From JBAVQS01 sp049694275 (GTDB taxonomy: Bacteria; Chloroflexota; Anaerolineae; UBA4142; SHND01): a stretch of 45,831 nucleotides of DNA. The stretch is taken from assembly GCA_049694275.1 (NCBI GenBank), contig JBAVQS010000064.1, forward strand, positions 1 to 45,831, given 5' to 3'. Position 1 is the stretch's first letter. Each line of letters begins with the position of its first letter. The notes under the pieces were generated by a model. That model did no database searches. It saw nothing but the letters and a program-made list of their open reading frames with translations, and was not told the DNA's origin. Made by a program: the position numbers and the translations under genes. Positions 16,374 to 24,965 of the stretch are shown here, one piece after another.

Positions 16374-18491
16374 TCAGATGCTCGCTTTCGACGACATTGG
16401 CCCACGGTTCCACACTTTGGTCAGTCCAACGGTCCTCCGCCAACCAACCAGGAGATATCCTCCCATCGCGAGCAGCGTCAAGAATGCGATAGTCGCACCG
16501 ATTTCAAAGGGATGGGAATGAAACTCGAACACATAAGTGTGTGCGCCGGACAGCGCGGGTATGCCCATATACCAGCTCACCCGCTCGATCTTGGTCGGGT
16601 GACCATCCACCGCCAACTCCCAACCCGGATAATAACTTGTCAGGAGCACGACCATATCCGACGCATCTATCCCGTTCGCCGACAGGACAATTCGGTTCGT
16701 CCCTTCGATCCGAGCCTCGGCTGGCCGCAAGCCGGCAACCTCCGACGCATGCGTCGGAAAGTAAACATTATCTCCGCTCGGCAGCGGTTCTTCCAGCGTC
16801 GCGCGGGGAACGACAAAGGCAAAGGGGAGGGCATCGTCGACCTTGTAGACACTGTCGCCGGAGGACAACGTCTTGATCAAAGCACCGGTGATTGGGCTGT
16901 CAGAAGTCAAGGTCCCGATGAAATAGTTAGGGCCGGCGCGCAATCCTTGTCCCAGATCGGCGCTGGTCTCGGGGTTTTGCCGCAGCCGCCAGAGAAAGGT
17001 CGGGTTCAACAGCGGAATCCGCTCATCATACAGTTCGATGAAGGAAAACGAATCACGCGCCATCACCGAAAAAGTCGTTGAATCGTACTGCCGCAACCAC
17101 TCCGCCGCCAATCGATCCCGCGTCGGGTAATCCGCCAAACGCTCGACGCGATTCGCGCTCATGACATCCTTGACCGAGAGTGCGAGTAGCAGAACGACCA
17201 AGGCATAGCCAAGGTTGCTCAGCGAAAAAGAAGTGCGAACAAGCGCGCTCGGGTTGCTCGAGGAACCGATGGAAGCCGCCAGGCGTACAGCCAGATGGGT
17301 CATCGCATCGAGGATATAGTCCACAGCGAGACCGGCGAGCGCGACCAGCACGACAGTTTCAAGCGCATAGATTCGCACGGGGCAGGATAATGACTTGAGC
17401 GTCGGCGCCAGGTCGTACACTAAAGCCAGAAAATTGTATTTGGGCGTCGCGTAGAGAACAGTAAAAAAGAGCACCGCCCCAAGCGTGAGAATCCATCGCC
17501 TCTTACCGGGACGAAAGGCTGGAATGATAAACAACAGCGCCACAAAGGGAGTCAAGCCGATATAAGCATAGTACTCCTGTGGCGGGCCCATCTGCGGGGG
17601 AATGTTACGCGAATAAAAGTCGCCCTCGGGAATGATAAAGTTGGTCAGGGTCCAATTGACCGACTGCGAACAGTTCAGGTCCGGATCGTAGGCATTACCC
17701 CCTTTTTCGAGCGCCGGGTAGAGCTCGCCCACAGGTAGAAAACGGATCATCAATAGGCCAAAAGCAAAGAGGGCCACCAGGCCAAGCGCGCGTGCGAGCG
17801 GCCAATCGACAGCGAACCTTAACTTTTCCCGGTCGAAATCGAATAGTGATGCGGCGGCGATAATAAGGAAACAGGGAATGCTAAAGAGGAAATAGTAGAG
17901 AAACCCACCGAGAAACAGGAATGCCCAGGCCAGGGCGGCGAGCACAATGAAGCGTTTCTTGCGCCTGCGAATCAATAAAAAGAGCAAGGCCAAAAAGATG
18001 GCCATCCAGGGAAAGCTCCATACATACTCGCTCGTTCCATTGTTAATCACCGCGGCGAGTTTCCCGCTCGCCAGCAGCAAAACCCCGGCCCAGATCCGCA
18101 CAACGGCCCGCAGGCCAAGTGAGTAGGCCAGCAACCATCCACCGAATGCCGTCAGGAAGAAGTGAATCAAATAAGCGATTTTGGGGCCGGTAATGCCGCC
18201 CAGCGTCAGAACGGGGATGCTTACAAAAGGATTGACGAGATAAAAGAAGGGATCGGCGGCATAGGGAATCCCGCTGTACCAAAACGGGTTCCACAACGGG
18301 AATTGCCCGGCATGAAACGCCTGCAGCGCAACCTGGCCGAGCGACACCGCATTGAGATACTCGACACCTGGCGGCCTGTGCGCAGGGTTGAAATCAAGAA
18401 AAGCAGCCCCATAGAACAATGTGGCGACGGCAAGGATACAGAGCTCGACAAGGGTGCTGTGCTTTTTGATCAGACCGAAAACCTGACTCAT
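16374..18491 (-). CDS. YfhO family membrane protein
   Basis: The 705-aa protein has about a dozen hydrophobic helices. Its first outer loop contains HRPPGVEYLNAVSLGQVALQ and GQFPLWNPFWYSGIPYAADP. The C-terminal soluble region ends with LLTSYYPGWELAVDGHPTKI and VSWYMGIPALSGAHTYVFEF, then a last helix. This order and the 'YYPGWELAVDG' box are typical of the YfhO family, polytopic GT-C-like proteins linked to glycosylation of cell-wall polymers in Gram-positive bacteria. ATG 18491 is favoured; an in-frame ATG at 18518 would overlap the methyltransferase gene by 10 nt. The gene lies in a run with the methyltransferase and GT2 genes. The substrate is unknown. Confidence 0.8.
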   Translation of the reverse strand: MSQVFGLIKKHSTLVELCILAVATLFYGAAFLDFNPAHRPPGVEYLNAVSLGQVALQAFHAGQFPLWNPFWYSGIPYAADPFFYLVNPFVSIPVLTLGGITGPKIAYLIHFFLTAFGGWLLAYSLGLRAVVRIWAGVLLLASGKLAAVINNGTSEYVWSFPWMAIFLALLFLLIRRRKKRFIVLAALAWAFLFLGGFLYYFLFSIPCFLIIAAASLFDFDREKLRFAVDWPLARALGLVALFAFGLLMIRFLPVGELYPALEKGGNAYDPDLNCSQSVNWTLTNFIIPEGDFYSRNIPPQMGPPQEYYAYIGLTPFVALLFIIPAFRPGKRRWILTLGAVLFFTVLYATPKYNFLALVYDLAPTLKSLSCPVRIYALETVVLVALAGLAVDYILDAMTHLAVRLAASIGSSSNPSALVRTSFSLSNLGYALVVLLLALSVKDVMSANRVERLADYPTRDRLAAEWLRQYDSTTFSVMARDSFSFIELYDERIPLLNPTFLWRLRQNPETSADLGQGLRAGPNYFIGTLTSDSPITGALIKTLSSGDSVYKVDDALPFAFVVPRATLEEPLPSGDNVYFPTHASEVAGLRPAEARIEGTNRIVLSANGIDASDMVVLLTSYYPGWELAVDGHPTKIERVSWYMGIPALSGAHTYVFEFHSHPFEIGATIAFLTLLAMGGYLLVGWRRTVGLTKVWNRGPMSSKASI

Positions 18492-18508
18492 ACAATTTCC
18501 CGGGCCAG

Positions 18509-19516
18509 TTAGGCCCATCGATCTGTTTGAGGGTTATCTATTTTTCGAGCAGAAACGACCAGGGTCGCTCCATTTCCGAATAAGGACGTCAATAGAACTT
18601 CGATAAAGGCCGCCGGCACACAAAACAGGGCAATCAGAGCATAGAACAGGAAGATAACCCAGGCACGCTTTTCCCTTCCCAGATGTGAGCGCGATTTGAG
18701 CAGCATATAAAACTCGTTTGGAGAACGGGGAAAGAGTGTGTTGAGACAGCTGAACACAAAGCCTGAAAGGTTCTGTACCGGCGAGTCGGTTCTCACATTA
18801 ACGAGCGCCAGGCCGTTCGTCGCCAGCATTTTTTCGAGGACCGGTCTGGAAAAATGATGCGTATGTCTTGGCAAATCGAGATGGAACCAATGCCGCTGGA
18901 ATAGTCTCCGTTGGAGGCTCGAGAAATTCGGCACGGCAATTGAAATAAGCCCACCCGGCTTGCAAACCCGCGCTATTTCGCGCAGTGTGACAGCCGGATC
19001 CAACGTATGCTCAAGCACATGCCAAATCAAAACAGCATCGAAATAACCGGTCTCCAGTCCGAGCTCCTCGATTCTTCCGTGCATCCAGACGATACCCTCG
19101 CTTGGCTCTGGGAAAACAAAGCCTGGAAGCTCAACGCCAAAACACGCGTACCCTCGCCTGGCCAGCATACGCAGCATCAAGCCACGACCGCACCCAACAT
19201 CGAGCACCCGAACCGGCCAAGTCCCGCGCTGCGGTGAAGGGAGATTCCACATCAGCAATTCAGCTCGCGCACGAGTCGCAAGAGCCAGCAAAAATTCGAC
19301 AAGCGGATTAAACTTGTTTTCAAAAGATCCATAGTAATCAAGTCGGTAGTATTTCCCCAGTTGTTCCCCAGTCAACGTAGGAGCAGTGCGAACCAGATGA
19401 CAATTGGAGCATTCGACGAGGTCAAAGGGCTCAGTTGGATCATCAAAGCCTGCCGCGGAGAAAAGGGGTGTGAATGAAAAAGAACCGCAAAAGGCGCAAC
19501 CCACCGTCTCAGTCAT
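18509..19516 (-). CDS. SAM-dependent methyltransferase with N-terminal zinc ribbon and C-terminal TM helix
   Basis: The 335-aa protein starts with two CxxC pairs (CAFC near residue 7 and CSNC near 35), which form a likely zinc ribbon. A class I methyltransferase fold follows, with motif I VLDVGCGRGLMLRML and the later boxes FDAVLIWHVLEHTLDPAVTL and VCKPGGLISIAVPNF. Near the C-terminus there is a strongly hydrophobic stretch (WVIFLFYALIALFCVPAAFI), so the enzyme is probably anchored to the inner face of the membrane. Its ATG overlaps the GT2 stop by 8 nt. In such loci methyltransferases usually methylate sugar hydroxyls or lipid-linked intermediates. The target here cannot be read. Confidence 0.85.
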   Translation of the reverse strand: MTETVGCAFCGSFSFTPLFSAAGFDDPTEPFDLVECSNCHLVRTAPTLTGEQLGKYYRLDYYGSFENKFNPLVEFLLALATRARAELLMWNLPSPQRGTWPVRVLDVGCGRGLMLRMLARRGYACFGVELPGFVFPEPSEGIVWMHGRIEELGLETGYFDAVLIWHVLEHTLDPAVTLREIARVCKPGGLISIAVPNFSSLQRRLFQRHWFHLDLPRHTHHFSRPVLEKMLATNGLALVNVRTDSPVQNLSGFVFSCLNTLFPRSPNEFYMLLKSRSHLGREKRAWVIFLFYALIALFCVPAAFIEVLLTSLFGNGATLVVSARKIDNPQTDRWA

Positions 19517-20270
19517 ACAATTTTTTCCCTTGCGGGGAAAATATCCGATAGCTCGCCAGCTTGTGCTTGTACAATAAAAACTGGAACGAGGTTTGGATTA
19601 CACCCAGGCCATAGGCTACGCTCCGCCGAAAATTGATAGAGGAAGCCTCCTTGAAATAGCGGGTCGGACAGGAGATCTCCCCAATCGTATAGCCCATGGC
19701 GATAACCTGCGCCAACATCTGGTTATCAAAAACGAAATCATTCGAGTTTTCGCCGAGCGGCAGGGTCAAAAGGACTGCCCGGGAAAAAGCACGATAGCCG
19801 GTGTGATACTCGGAGAGTTTTGCGCCAAGGAGCACGTTCTGGATGAGCGTCAAAAACCGATTGGACACGTACTTGTAGTAGGGCATCCCACCTCTGAGTT
19901 GACCTGTGCCGAGAATACGCGAGCCGAGGACTACATCGTACTGCCCGATTGCGATGAGTGAAGCCATTGCTACCAGCAGTTTGGGCGAGTACTGGTAATC
20001 GGGATGCAACATAATCACCACATCGGCTCCATGGGATAACGCCGTCCGGTAGCAGGTTTTTTGATTCCCGCCATAACCGAGATTCGTTTCGTGGACAATC
20101 GTGCTGATACCCAGGCGGCGGGCAAGCTCTGCGGTCCCATCCTGGCTGGCGTCGTCCACGAGAATTACCTCGTCGACAAAATCAAACGGTATCTCCTGAA
20201 AGGTGCGTTCCAGCGTTCGCTCTGCGTTGTACGCCGGCATGACTACAATGACGCGTTTGTTATGAATCAT
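19509..20270 (-). CDS. Family 2 glycosyltransferase (polyprenyl-phosphate mannosyl/glucosyl transferase type)
   Basis: The 253-aa protein has the GT-A features of GT2 enzymes: VVMPAYNAERTLERTF at the start, EVILVDDASQDGTAEL, NLGYGGNQKT, then MLHPDYQYSP at the DxD position and GYRAFSRAVL further on. The first acidic residue of the DxD is replaced by His (HPD), a variant I know from DPM1-like relatives. The C-terminal membrane anchors of some relatives are missing. Such enzymes move a sugar from NDP-sugar to polyprenyl phosphate at the cytoplasmic face, producing the donor used by GT-C enzymes. It is therefore a plausible donor-maker for the many GT-C proteins around it. Gaps are 11 nt upstream and an 8-nt overlap downstream. 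Confidence 0.85.
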   Translation of the reverse strand: MIHNKRVIVVMPAYNAERTLERTFQEIPFDFVDEVILVDDASQDGTAELARRLGISTIVHETNLGYGGNQKTCYRTALSHGADVVIMLHPDYQYSPKLLVAMASLIAIGQYDVVLGSRILGTGQLRGGMPYYKYVSNRFLTLIQNVLLGAKLSEYHTGYRAFSRAVLLTLPLGENSNDFVFDNQMLAQVIAMGYTIGEISCPTRYFKEASSINFRRSVAYGLGVIQTSFQFLLYKHKLASYRIFSPQGKKLYD

Positions 20271-20281
20271 TTTTCCGCACG

Positions 20282-22915
20282 TTATTGGAATTTCATATCA
20301 AACACATGCACATGCGCTGTCTCATCACTGTTGGTATAGGTAATCTCGACCCGCAAGCGGGAAATTTTGGCCGGGCCCTTGTCGAGAGCCAATTCCGCGA
20401 CCTGCCCGGCTGGGATCTCTGTGGTAATGTTTATATAGTTATAATCCTGTTCATACACCGTAGGATCGCCGCCGTCCGCGCTGTATGCCCTGGCCAGCAG
20501 GTGCACGTTCGCCTTGCCAAAATAAGCTGAGAGCTTTTGAATCTGGCGTGGGGTCGCAAATTGAATGTCGAGCACCAGGGGATTGGCTTCGACCCCGCGC
20601 GCCACCGTCTTGAGATCACCATCAAAGATCGCCTGTAAATTTCCGATATCGAACTTGGTATGAGCAACCGTGGCTTTCTGTCCGTCGATCGTCACAGACT
20701 CTGTCAACAACTGACGCTGGACCTCAAGCTCCTGAGCAAAGACCGCATCTGCATTGTCCGCATACTCGACATGCGCGATGTAGAATCCATCCTTTCCATT
20801 GGGATAAGGGATGGTGTCAAGGACATCTACATTTTGGAATTTGGGACTCGTGCTCGCCTGGTTATATTCGTCCGGCGTCATGACAAAGATCGCATTCGCC
20901 GGCAAGGGCGTCTTTTTCTGCAGCCACGCGAGGACGGTCTTGACCTGCACACGCGCCGGGTCGACGCTAAAAAAGCGCGGGAATATGTCGCTGCCATTGG
21001 CCCATGAATCAGAGATGAAAACCGTGGCATCCGGGTTGTCGTCCAGAACTTGAGGAAGCTTGTCAACATAGATCTGCTTGCTCCCCCACTGCATTCCATA
21101 CAGCGTATAGTCCGAAAACCAGGTCGGCCCGTTCGTCAGGGCATCCTGAAGCATCGCGATGCCCATAACCGACAGCAAAGCGAATACAACCAGCGAAATG
21201 ACAAGTGCAGTGCGAGGACGCTTAATCCGCGTCAAAATCCATTCCAGCCCAATCGCGCTGATGATGCTGACCGGGATGACAAAAGCGAGCGTCCGTAAAA
21301 TACCGACGTCGACCAGCGCGCCGCCGATCGGGGCAACAATGAGCGCGACCAGCAGTGTGCGATATTTTGATTCTTTGAAATAGCGCACACAGAGCGCCAG
21401 GCCAAGCAGCAGGAGTGGCAGTTCGACCAGCGGAAGAAAACTGTAACCCTCCATCCGGTGCCGGATCAAATCGAGCGTGTTCGGCAGAAACCAATAGCCA
21501 GGAGAAATGACCCTGAAATAGGTGTCTGCGAATTGGGCCAACTTGTCGCTCAGGGGCACATTCTGCAACCAGTAGGAATTATCCTGAGAGAGATGATAGG
21601 CTACTGCATCGGGGTGCAATTGCTGAAACCGGACAAAGGGAATGACAAGGACGATCGCCAATGGCAGCGCCCACAGCAAGGTACGCAGATGCTGCAGGTG
21701 ATAGCGAATGTCCACAAGCAAGAGAAAAAGCGCCAGGGCGCCAATGGCAACCTGCCCGCTGGGATAGGCATAAAAGGTAAGCCCGGCAAAAACCACTGCC
21801 AGGTAAAGATAGCGCGGCGAGCGATACCGGTAGAGCAGATAGAAAACAATAAACAGCGCGTAAAAAGCAGCCATGCCGGCCGCGTCAAATGCCGTACGGG
21901 AGTGCTGGAACCACACCGGCGTCACAGCCAGCAATAGCACCGCACTCCACCAGTAACGCGCGTTAAACACCTGCTTGAGCATCAAACCAACCGCCCCGGC
22001 AGCGATCAAGGTAAGAATGGCCGAAGTCGCGCGGGCCACGACAATCGACTCGCCAAAAAGACTTGCCGTAATCGCGTGCAGATAGACGGCGATATCCGGG
22101 TTGATAAAGAAAAAGACGTTGAAATAGACAGGGAACAGGCCACCCTGTGGGTCGCGGAATCCACGGTGGACCAAATCGATCGCGTTGGTCACCTGGACCG
22201 CCTCGTCAGCAAAAAAGTTGATCGGGAACTGGTCGAGTGATACCAGACGGGTAATAGCATAAACCAGCAACGCGCCGACAAAGAGCAGCCAGGGCAAAGA
22301 GTCACCCCGCTTGAGCCAGACGCGTCCCTCACTCGCCATTTGCTGGCGGCCGGTCGAGGAGGAAAGGCGTGCGAACCATCCCGTATCAAATCCGACTGCC
22401 ACTTGCAGCGTTTCATAACCGAACAGGCGGCTCAGCCGCACAGCCAATCTACCCCCGTCGGCACGCAAAGCGAGATGCGAACCCAAGGCAAGGACACGCG
22501 CACCGGCTGCTTTGGGTTCGACTGGGGCCGCGGGCAGAGGTCCTGGGGAACTCAAAGGCAGAGCAGAAGGAGCGACCGGAGAAACAGTTGTTTCGGGCTC
22601 GAAACCCACGGCAGGGACGGAACCCGTCTGAACAGACTGCGGCGAAGTGGGCTGTGGCTCAACTGTATCGGAAATGGTTGGGGTAAAAAGCGTACTCGGC
22701 TTCTGCCCCGCGCTTGCGCGGCCAAGGAGCCAACCGATAAAAACGAGGGCGGTTGCGGCCCCCAAGCCAATGACCAGGAGCGCCAACCCGGTTAACAGGT
22801 CACCGGACAACGCCCGCGCCGAGATGCGTCCGAGCAACACCCCGATCAGGACGCCAATGATGATTGCGCCCAATAACCACCGGACGCCTAAACCGCTGAA
22901 TCTCGCATTCCGCAT
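20282..22915 (-). CDS. GT39-like membrane glycosyltransferase with C-terminal discoidin-like domain
   Basis: The 877-aa protein begins with two hydrophobic helices and a Pro/Ser-rich linker (about residues 75-140). A GT-C core follows, with the acidic motif FFADEAVQVTNAIDLV in the first outer loop and INPDIAVYLHAI and VARATSAILTLIAAG after it. The outer C-terminal part includes FISDSWANGSDIFPRF and, from about residue 755, a beta-rich module (AIFDGDLKTVARG, then PLVLDIQFATPRQIQKLSAY). The latter resembles F5/8-type C (discoidin) carbohydrate-binding domains. It probably transfers a sugar from a lipid donor, with the last domain holding a glycan or the acceptor. ATG 22915 is preceded by AGGATAG. 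The substrate is not known. Confidence 0.8.
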   Translation of the reverse strand: MRNARFSGLGVRWLLGAIIIGVLIGVLLGRISARALSGDLLTGLALLVIGLGAATALVFIGWLLGRASAGQKPSTLFTPTISDTVEPQPTSPQSVQTGSVPAVGFEPETTVSPVAPSALPLSSPGPLPAAPVEPKAAGARVLALGSHLALRADGGRLAVRLSRLFGYETLQVAVGFDTGWFARLSSSTGRQQMASEGRVWLKRGDSLPWLLFVGALLVYAITRLVSLDQFPINFFADEAVQVTNAIDLVHRGFRDPQGGLFPVYFNVFFFINPDIAVYLHAITASLFGESIVVARATSAILTLIAAGAVGLMLKQVFNARYWWSAVLLLAVTPVWFQHSRTAFDAAGMAAFYALFIVFYLLYRYRSPRYLYLAVVFAGLTFYAYPSGQVAIGALALFLLLVDIRYHLQHLRTLLWALPLAIVLVIPFVRFQQLHPDAVAYHLSQDNSYWLQNVPLSDKLAQFADTYFRVISPGYWFLPNTLDLIRHRMEGYSFLPLVELPLLLLGLALCVRYFKESKYRTLLVALIVAPIGGALVDVGILRTLAFVIPVSIISAIGLEWILTRIKRPRTALVISLVVFALLSVMGIAMLQDALTNGPTWFSDYTLYGMQWGSKQIYVDKLPQVLDDNPDATVFISDSWANGSDIFPRFFSVDPARVQVKTVLAWLQKKTPLPANAIFVMTPDEYNQASTSPKFQNVDVLDTIPYPNGKDGFYIAHVEYADNADAVFAQELEVQRQLLTESVTIDGQKATVAHTKFDIGNLQAIFDGDLKTVARGVEANPLVLDIQFATPRQIQKLSAYFGKANVHLLARAYSADGGDPTVYEQDYNYINITTEIPAGQVAELALDKGPAKISRLRVEITYTNSDETAHVHVFDMKFQ

Positions 22916-22960
22916 ATCAAGCTATCCTATCCTGATTGTTCTTTACCGACGGGCTATTCG

Positions 22961-24961
22961 TCAGGGCGACTTTTCCGCTGCGCCTGGGTCATCCACAACA
23001 TAGATATAAAACAGCTGGTCGCCGTTGGGCTTGCTAAAATCCACCCGCTTGCCGTCGGGATACGCGGTGTGGACGTACTGGAAATCGTTTGGCCGCTTCG
23101 GCGTAAAGATAAATATAGCGCGAGATGAAATATCGACAAAATCCGGCGGTCCGGTCAGCGGGTCGGCGACATCCATGCCGTCGATGCCCGGCGCCAGGTA
23201 CTGCACCGTCCCGTGGGTGATAAAATCATACGGCGCGCCAAAGAAATAGACCTTGAAATCACCAGTCTGCGCCGCGAGATAATGCGCCATGTCGGTAAAC
23301 ATCGATCCGCCATCCCCGCTATAGGTCCGCATCGGAGTGTAATCGACAAAATAGAACTTGACGTTGACGAGCGCAATCACGGCAACGAGCAGCCCGACAA
23401 GCCCCCACTGCCAGCGAGGACGCAAGCTCACAAGCCGGGAGAAAAGCTCGACAAGCTTGAACAAGCCCAGGCCCACAAAGAACATGACAGGCACGGTCGT
23501 CGTTAGCAGCCGTTCGCTCCCGTTCTCGTCATTGATCAGAACGGCGCCCAGGATGAGCGCCAGGACAAACCACGACACGACGAGGAAATAATGATAATCC
23601 TTGATCCGATAAATTGCATAGGCAAAACCAAAAACCAGCAGCGTCGCGCTAATCGGTTCCAATAGAGGGGTATGCGGCGCGTAAAAGCCCGAATAGTCGG
23701 GAATGGAATTGAAAAAAAGGAAAGTGCGCCCGGTTCGGTCCAGCAAAATCGCAATGGCGCTCTGTCCGGTTGCCGCCATTGTACGACTGAGCCAGCCCGA
23801 CGGGATAATTCCCATCGCATTGTAATGCTCGACAAACAGCGATGGATTGTTCAGGTAATAGACAATCAGGGGCGCCGCGGTCACCAGCCCGGCGGTGACT
23901 AGCGTCAGGAAATTCTTGAGCTGGGAGAGAAAGAGCGAACGGTTTTGCAGAAACCAATAACCCAGCCAGACCACAACCACGACCGGAATCAGGCGGGCGC
24001 CATGATAAAAATACTGACTGTATCCTGATGCAATCCCGGCGGCAACATAATACCCTATCCGCTTTGTCGTCACACTGCGATAAACGAGGAATAGAATCAA
24101 CGGCGTCCAGAACGGGTCCGCGATCGCGCTGATGGCAATTCGCGAGAAATGGAGATGAAACGAATAAAAAGCGAGCAACACGCCAGTGATGACTGCCAGG
24201 GGACGACCAAACAGATCCCGAATCAACAGATAGGTGGCAAGAATGCTGAGCGTGCCGAGGATGACCGATAAGAGCCGCAACGGCCACGCCGATTGACCCA
24301 GCAGGCCGATGAAAAAGCTTTGCAGCCAGAACCACATCGTCTGGTGAGTCATCCAGCTCGTCGCAAAAGGGTTCTGTAAATCGCCGGTCAAAAAGGCGCG
24401 GGCCTGGAGCCCCATTTCACCTTCATCCCCGGCGAAATTGACCGGAATATGCTCGAGATTTACGGTGCGCACGATGAACGCTGCCAGGACCAGGCCAACC
24501 ACAAACGCAATCTCGAATCGTATAGGGCGTAGTGCGACAACCGCCTGGCGCACGTTCCACTTGCGCATCTGCGGCCACGGAATGAACGCACACACCAGCG
24601 CCGCAATGCTCAACACCCACATGGCAATGGCAAGCGTGTATGGCTCAGGGTGATCGCTGCGCATGACATCCCACGCTCCGACCAGCGAGAACACGAGTGC
24701 GAGGCAAAAAAATCCCAATTGCCACGGGAGCGTTTGGAGCAATCGCCGGGCCAGCAACTGCATCCGACTCAGGCTCGCATCTGCCACTGATTCCGCCTGG
24801 GCCTGCTGGAGCACAAAGACAAAGAGCAACCCGGCCGCGACATAAAGCACGACTGGCACAAATCCACCGCTATCAGGTTGTTGAAATAGGTATTGCGCCA
24901 GTGCGGCCAGTCCGACTGACAACAGCAAGGGTAGAATCAAGCGATTCAGATTGCTCTTCAT
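22961..24961 (-). CDS. GT39-like membrane glycosyltransferase
   Basis: The 666-aa protein has about thirteen hydrophobic helices. The first large outer loop contains PVNFAGDEGEMGLQARAFLT, with the Asp-Glu pair expected of GT-C enzymes, followed by WPLRLLSVILGTLSILATYL and FSRIAISAIADPFWTPLILF, typical of the ArnT/PMT_2 group. The soluble tail ends with DVADPLTGPPDFVDISSRAI. It lies 4 nt downstream of the next GT-C gene and 45 bp upstream of the discoidin-containing paralogue, within a run of three related genes. A lipid-linked-sugar-dependent glycosyltransferase role is inferred. Confidence 0.8.
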   Translation of the reverse strand: MKSNLNRLILPLLLSVGLAALAQYLFQQPDSGGFVPVVLYVAAGLLFVFVLQQAQAESVADASLSRMQLLARRLLQTLPWQLGFFCLALVFSLVGAWDVMRSDHPEPYTLAIAMWVLSIAALVCAFIPWPQMRKWNVRQAVVALRPIRFEIAFVVGLVLAAFIVRTVNLEHIPVNFAGDEGEMGLQARAFLTGDLQNPFATSWMTHQTMWFWLQSFFIGLLGQSAWPLRLLSVILGTLSILATYLLIRDLFGRPLAVITGVLLAFYSFHLHFSRIAISAIADPFWTPLILFLVYRSVTTKRIGYYVAAGIASGYSQYFYHGARLIPVVVVVWLGYWFLQNRSLFLSQLKNFLTLVTAGLVTAAPLIVYYLNNPSLFVEHYNAMGIIPSGWLSRTMAATGQSAIAILLDRTGRTFLFFNSIPDYSGFYAPHTPLLEPISATLLVFGFAYAIYRIKDYHYFLVVSWFVLALILGAVLINDENGSERLLTTTVPVMFFVGLGLFKLVELFSRLVSLRPRWQWGLVGLLVAVIALVNVKFYFVDYTPMRTYSGDGGSMFTDMAHYLAAQTGDFKVYFFGAPYDFITHGTVQYLAPGIDGMDVADPLTGPPDFVDISSRAIFIFTPKRPNDFQYVHTAYPDGKRVDFSKPNGDQLFYIYVVDDPGAAEKSP

Positions 24962-24965
24962 AGGC

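Noticed and set aside
17401..17460. Possible third Nudix-regulator half site (ACACTAA-like) inside the YfhO-like gene
   Set aside because: Only one arm is present, inside coding sequence, so it is most likely chance.
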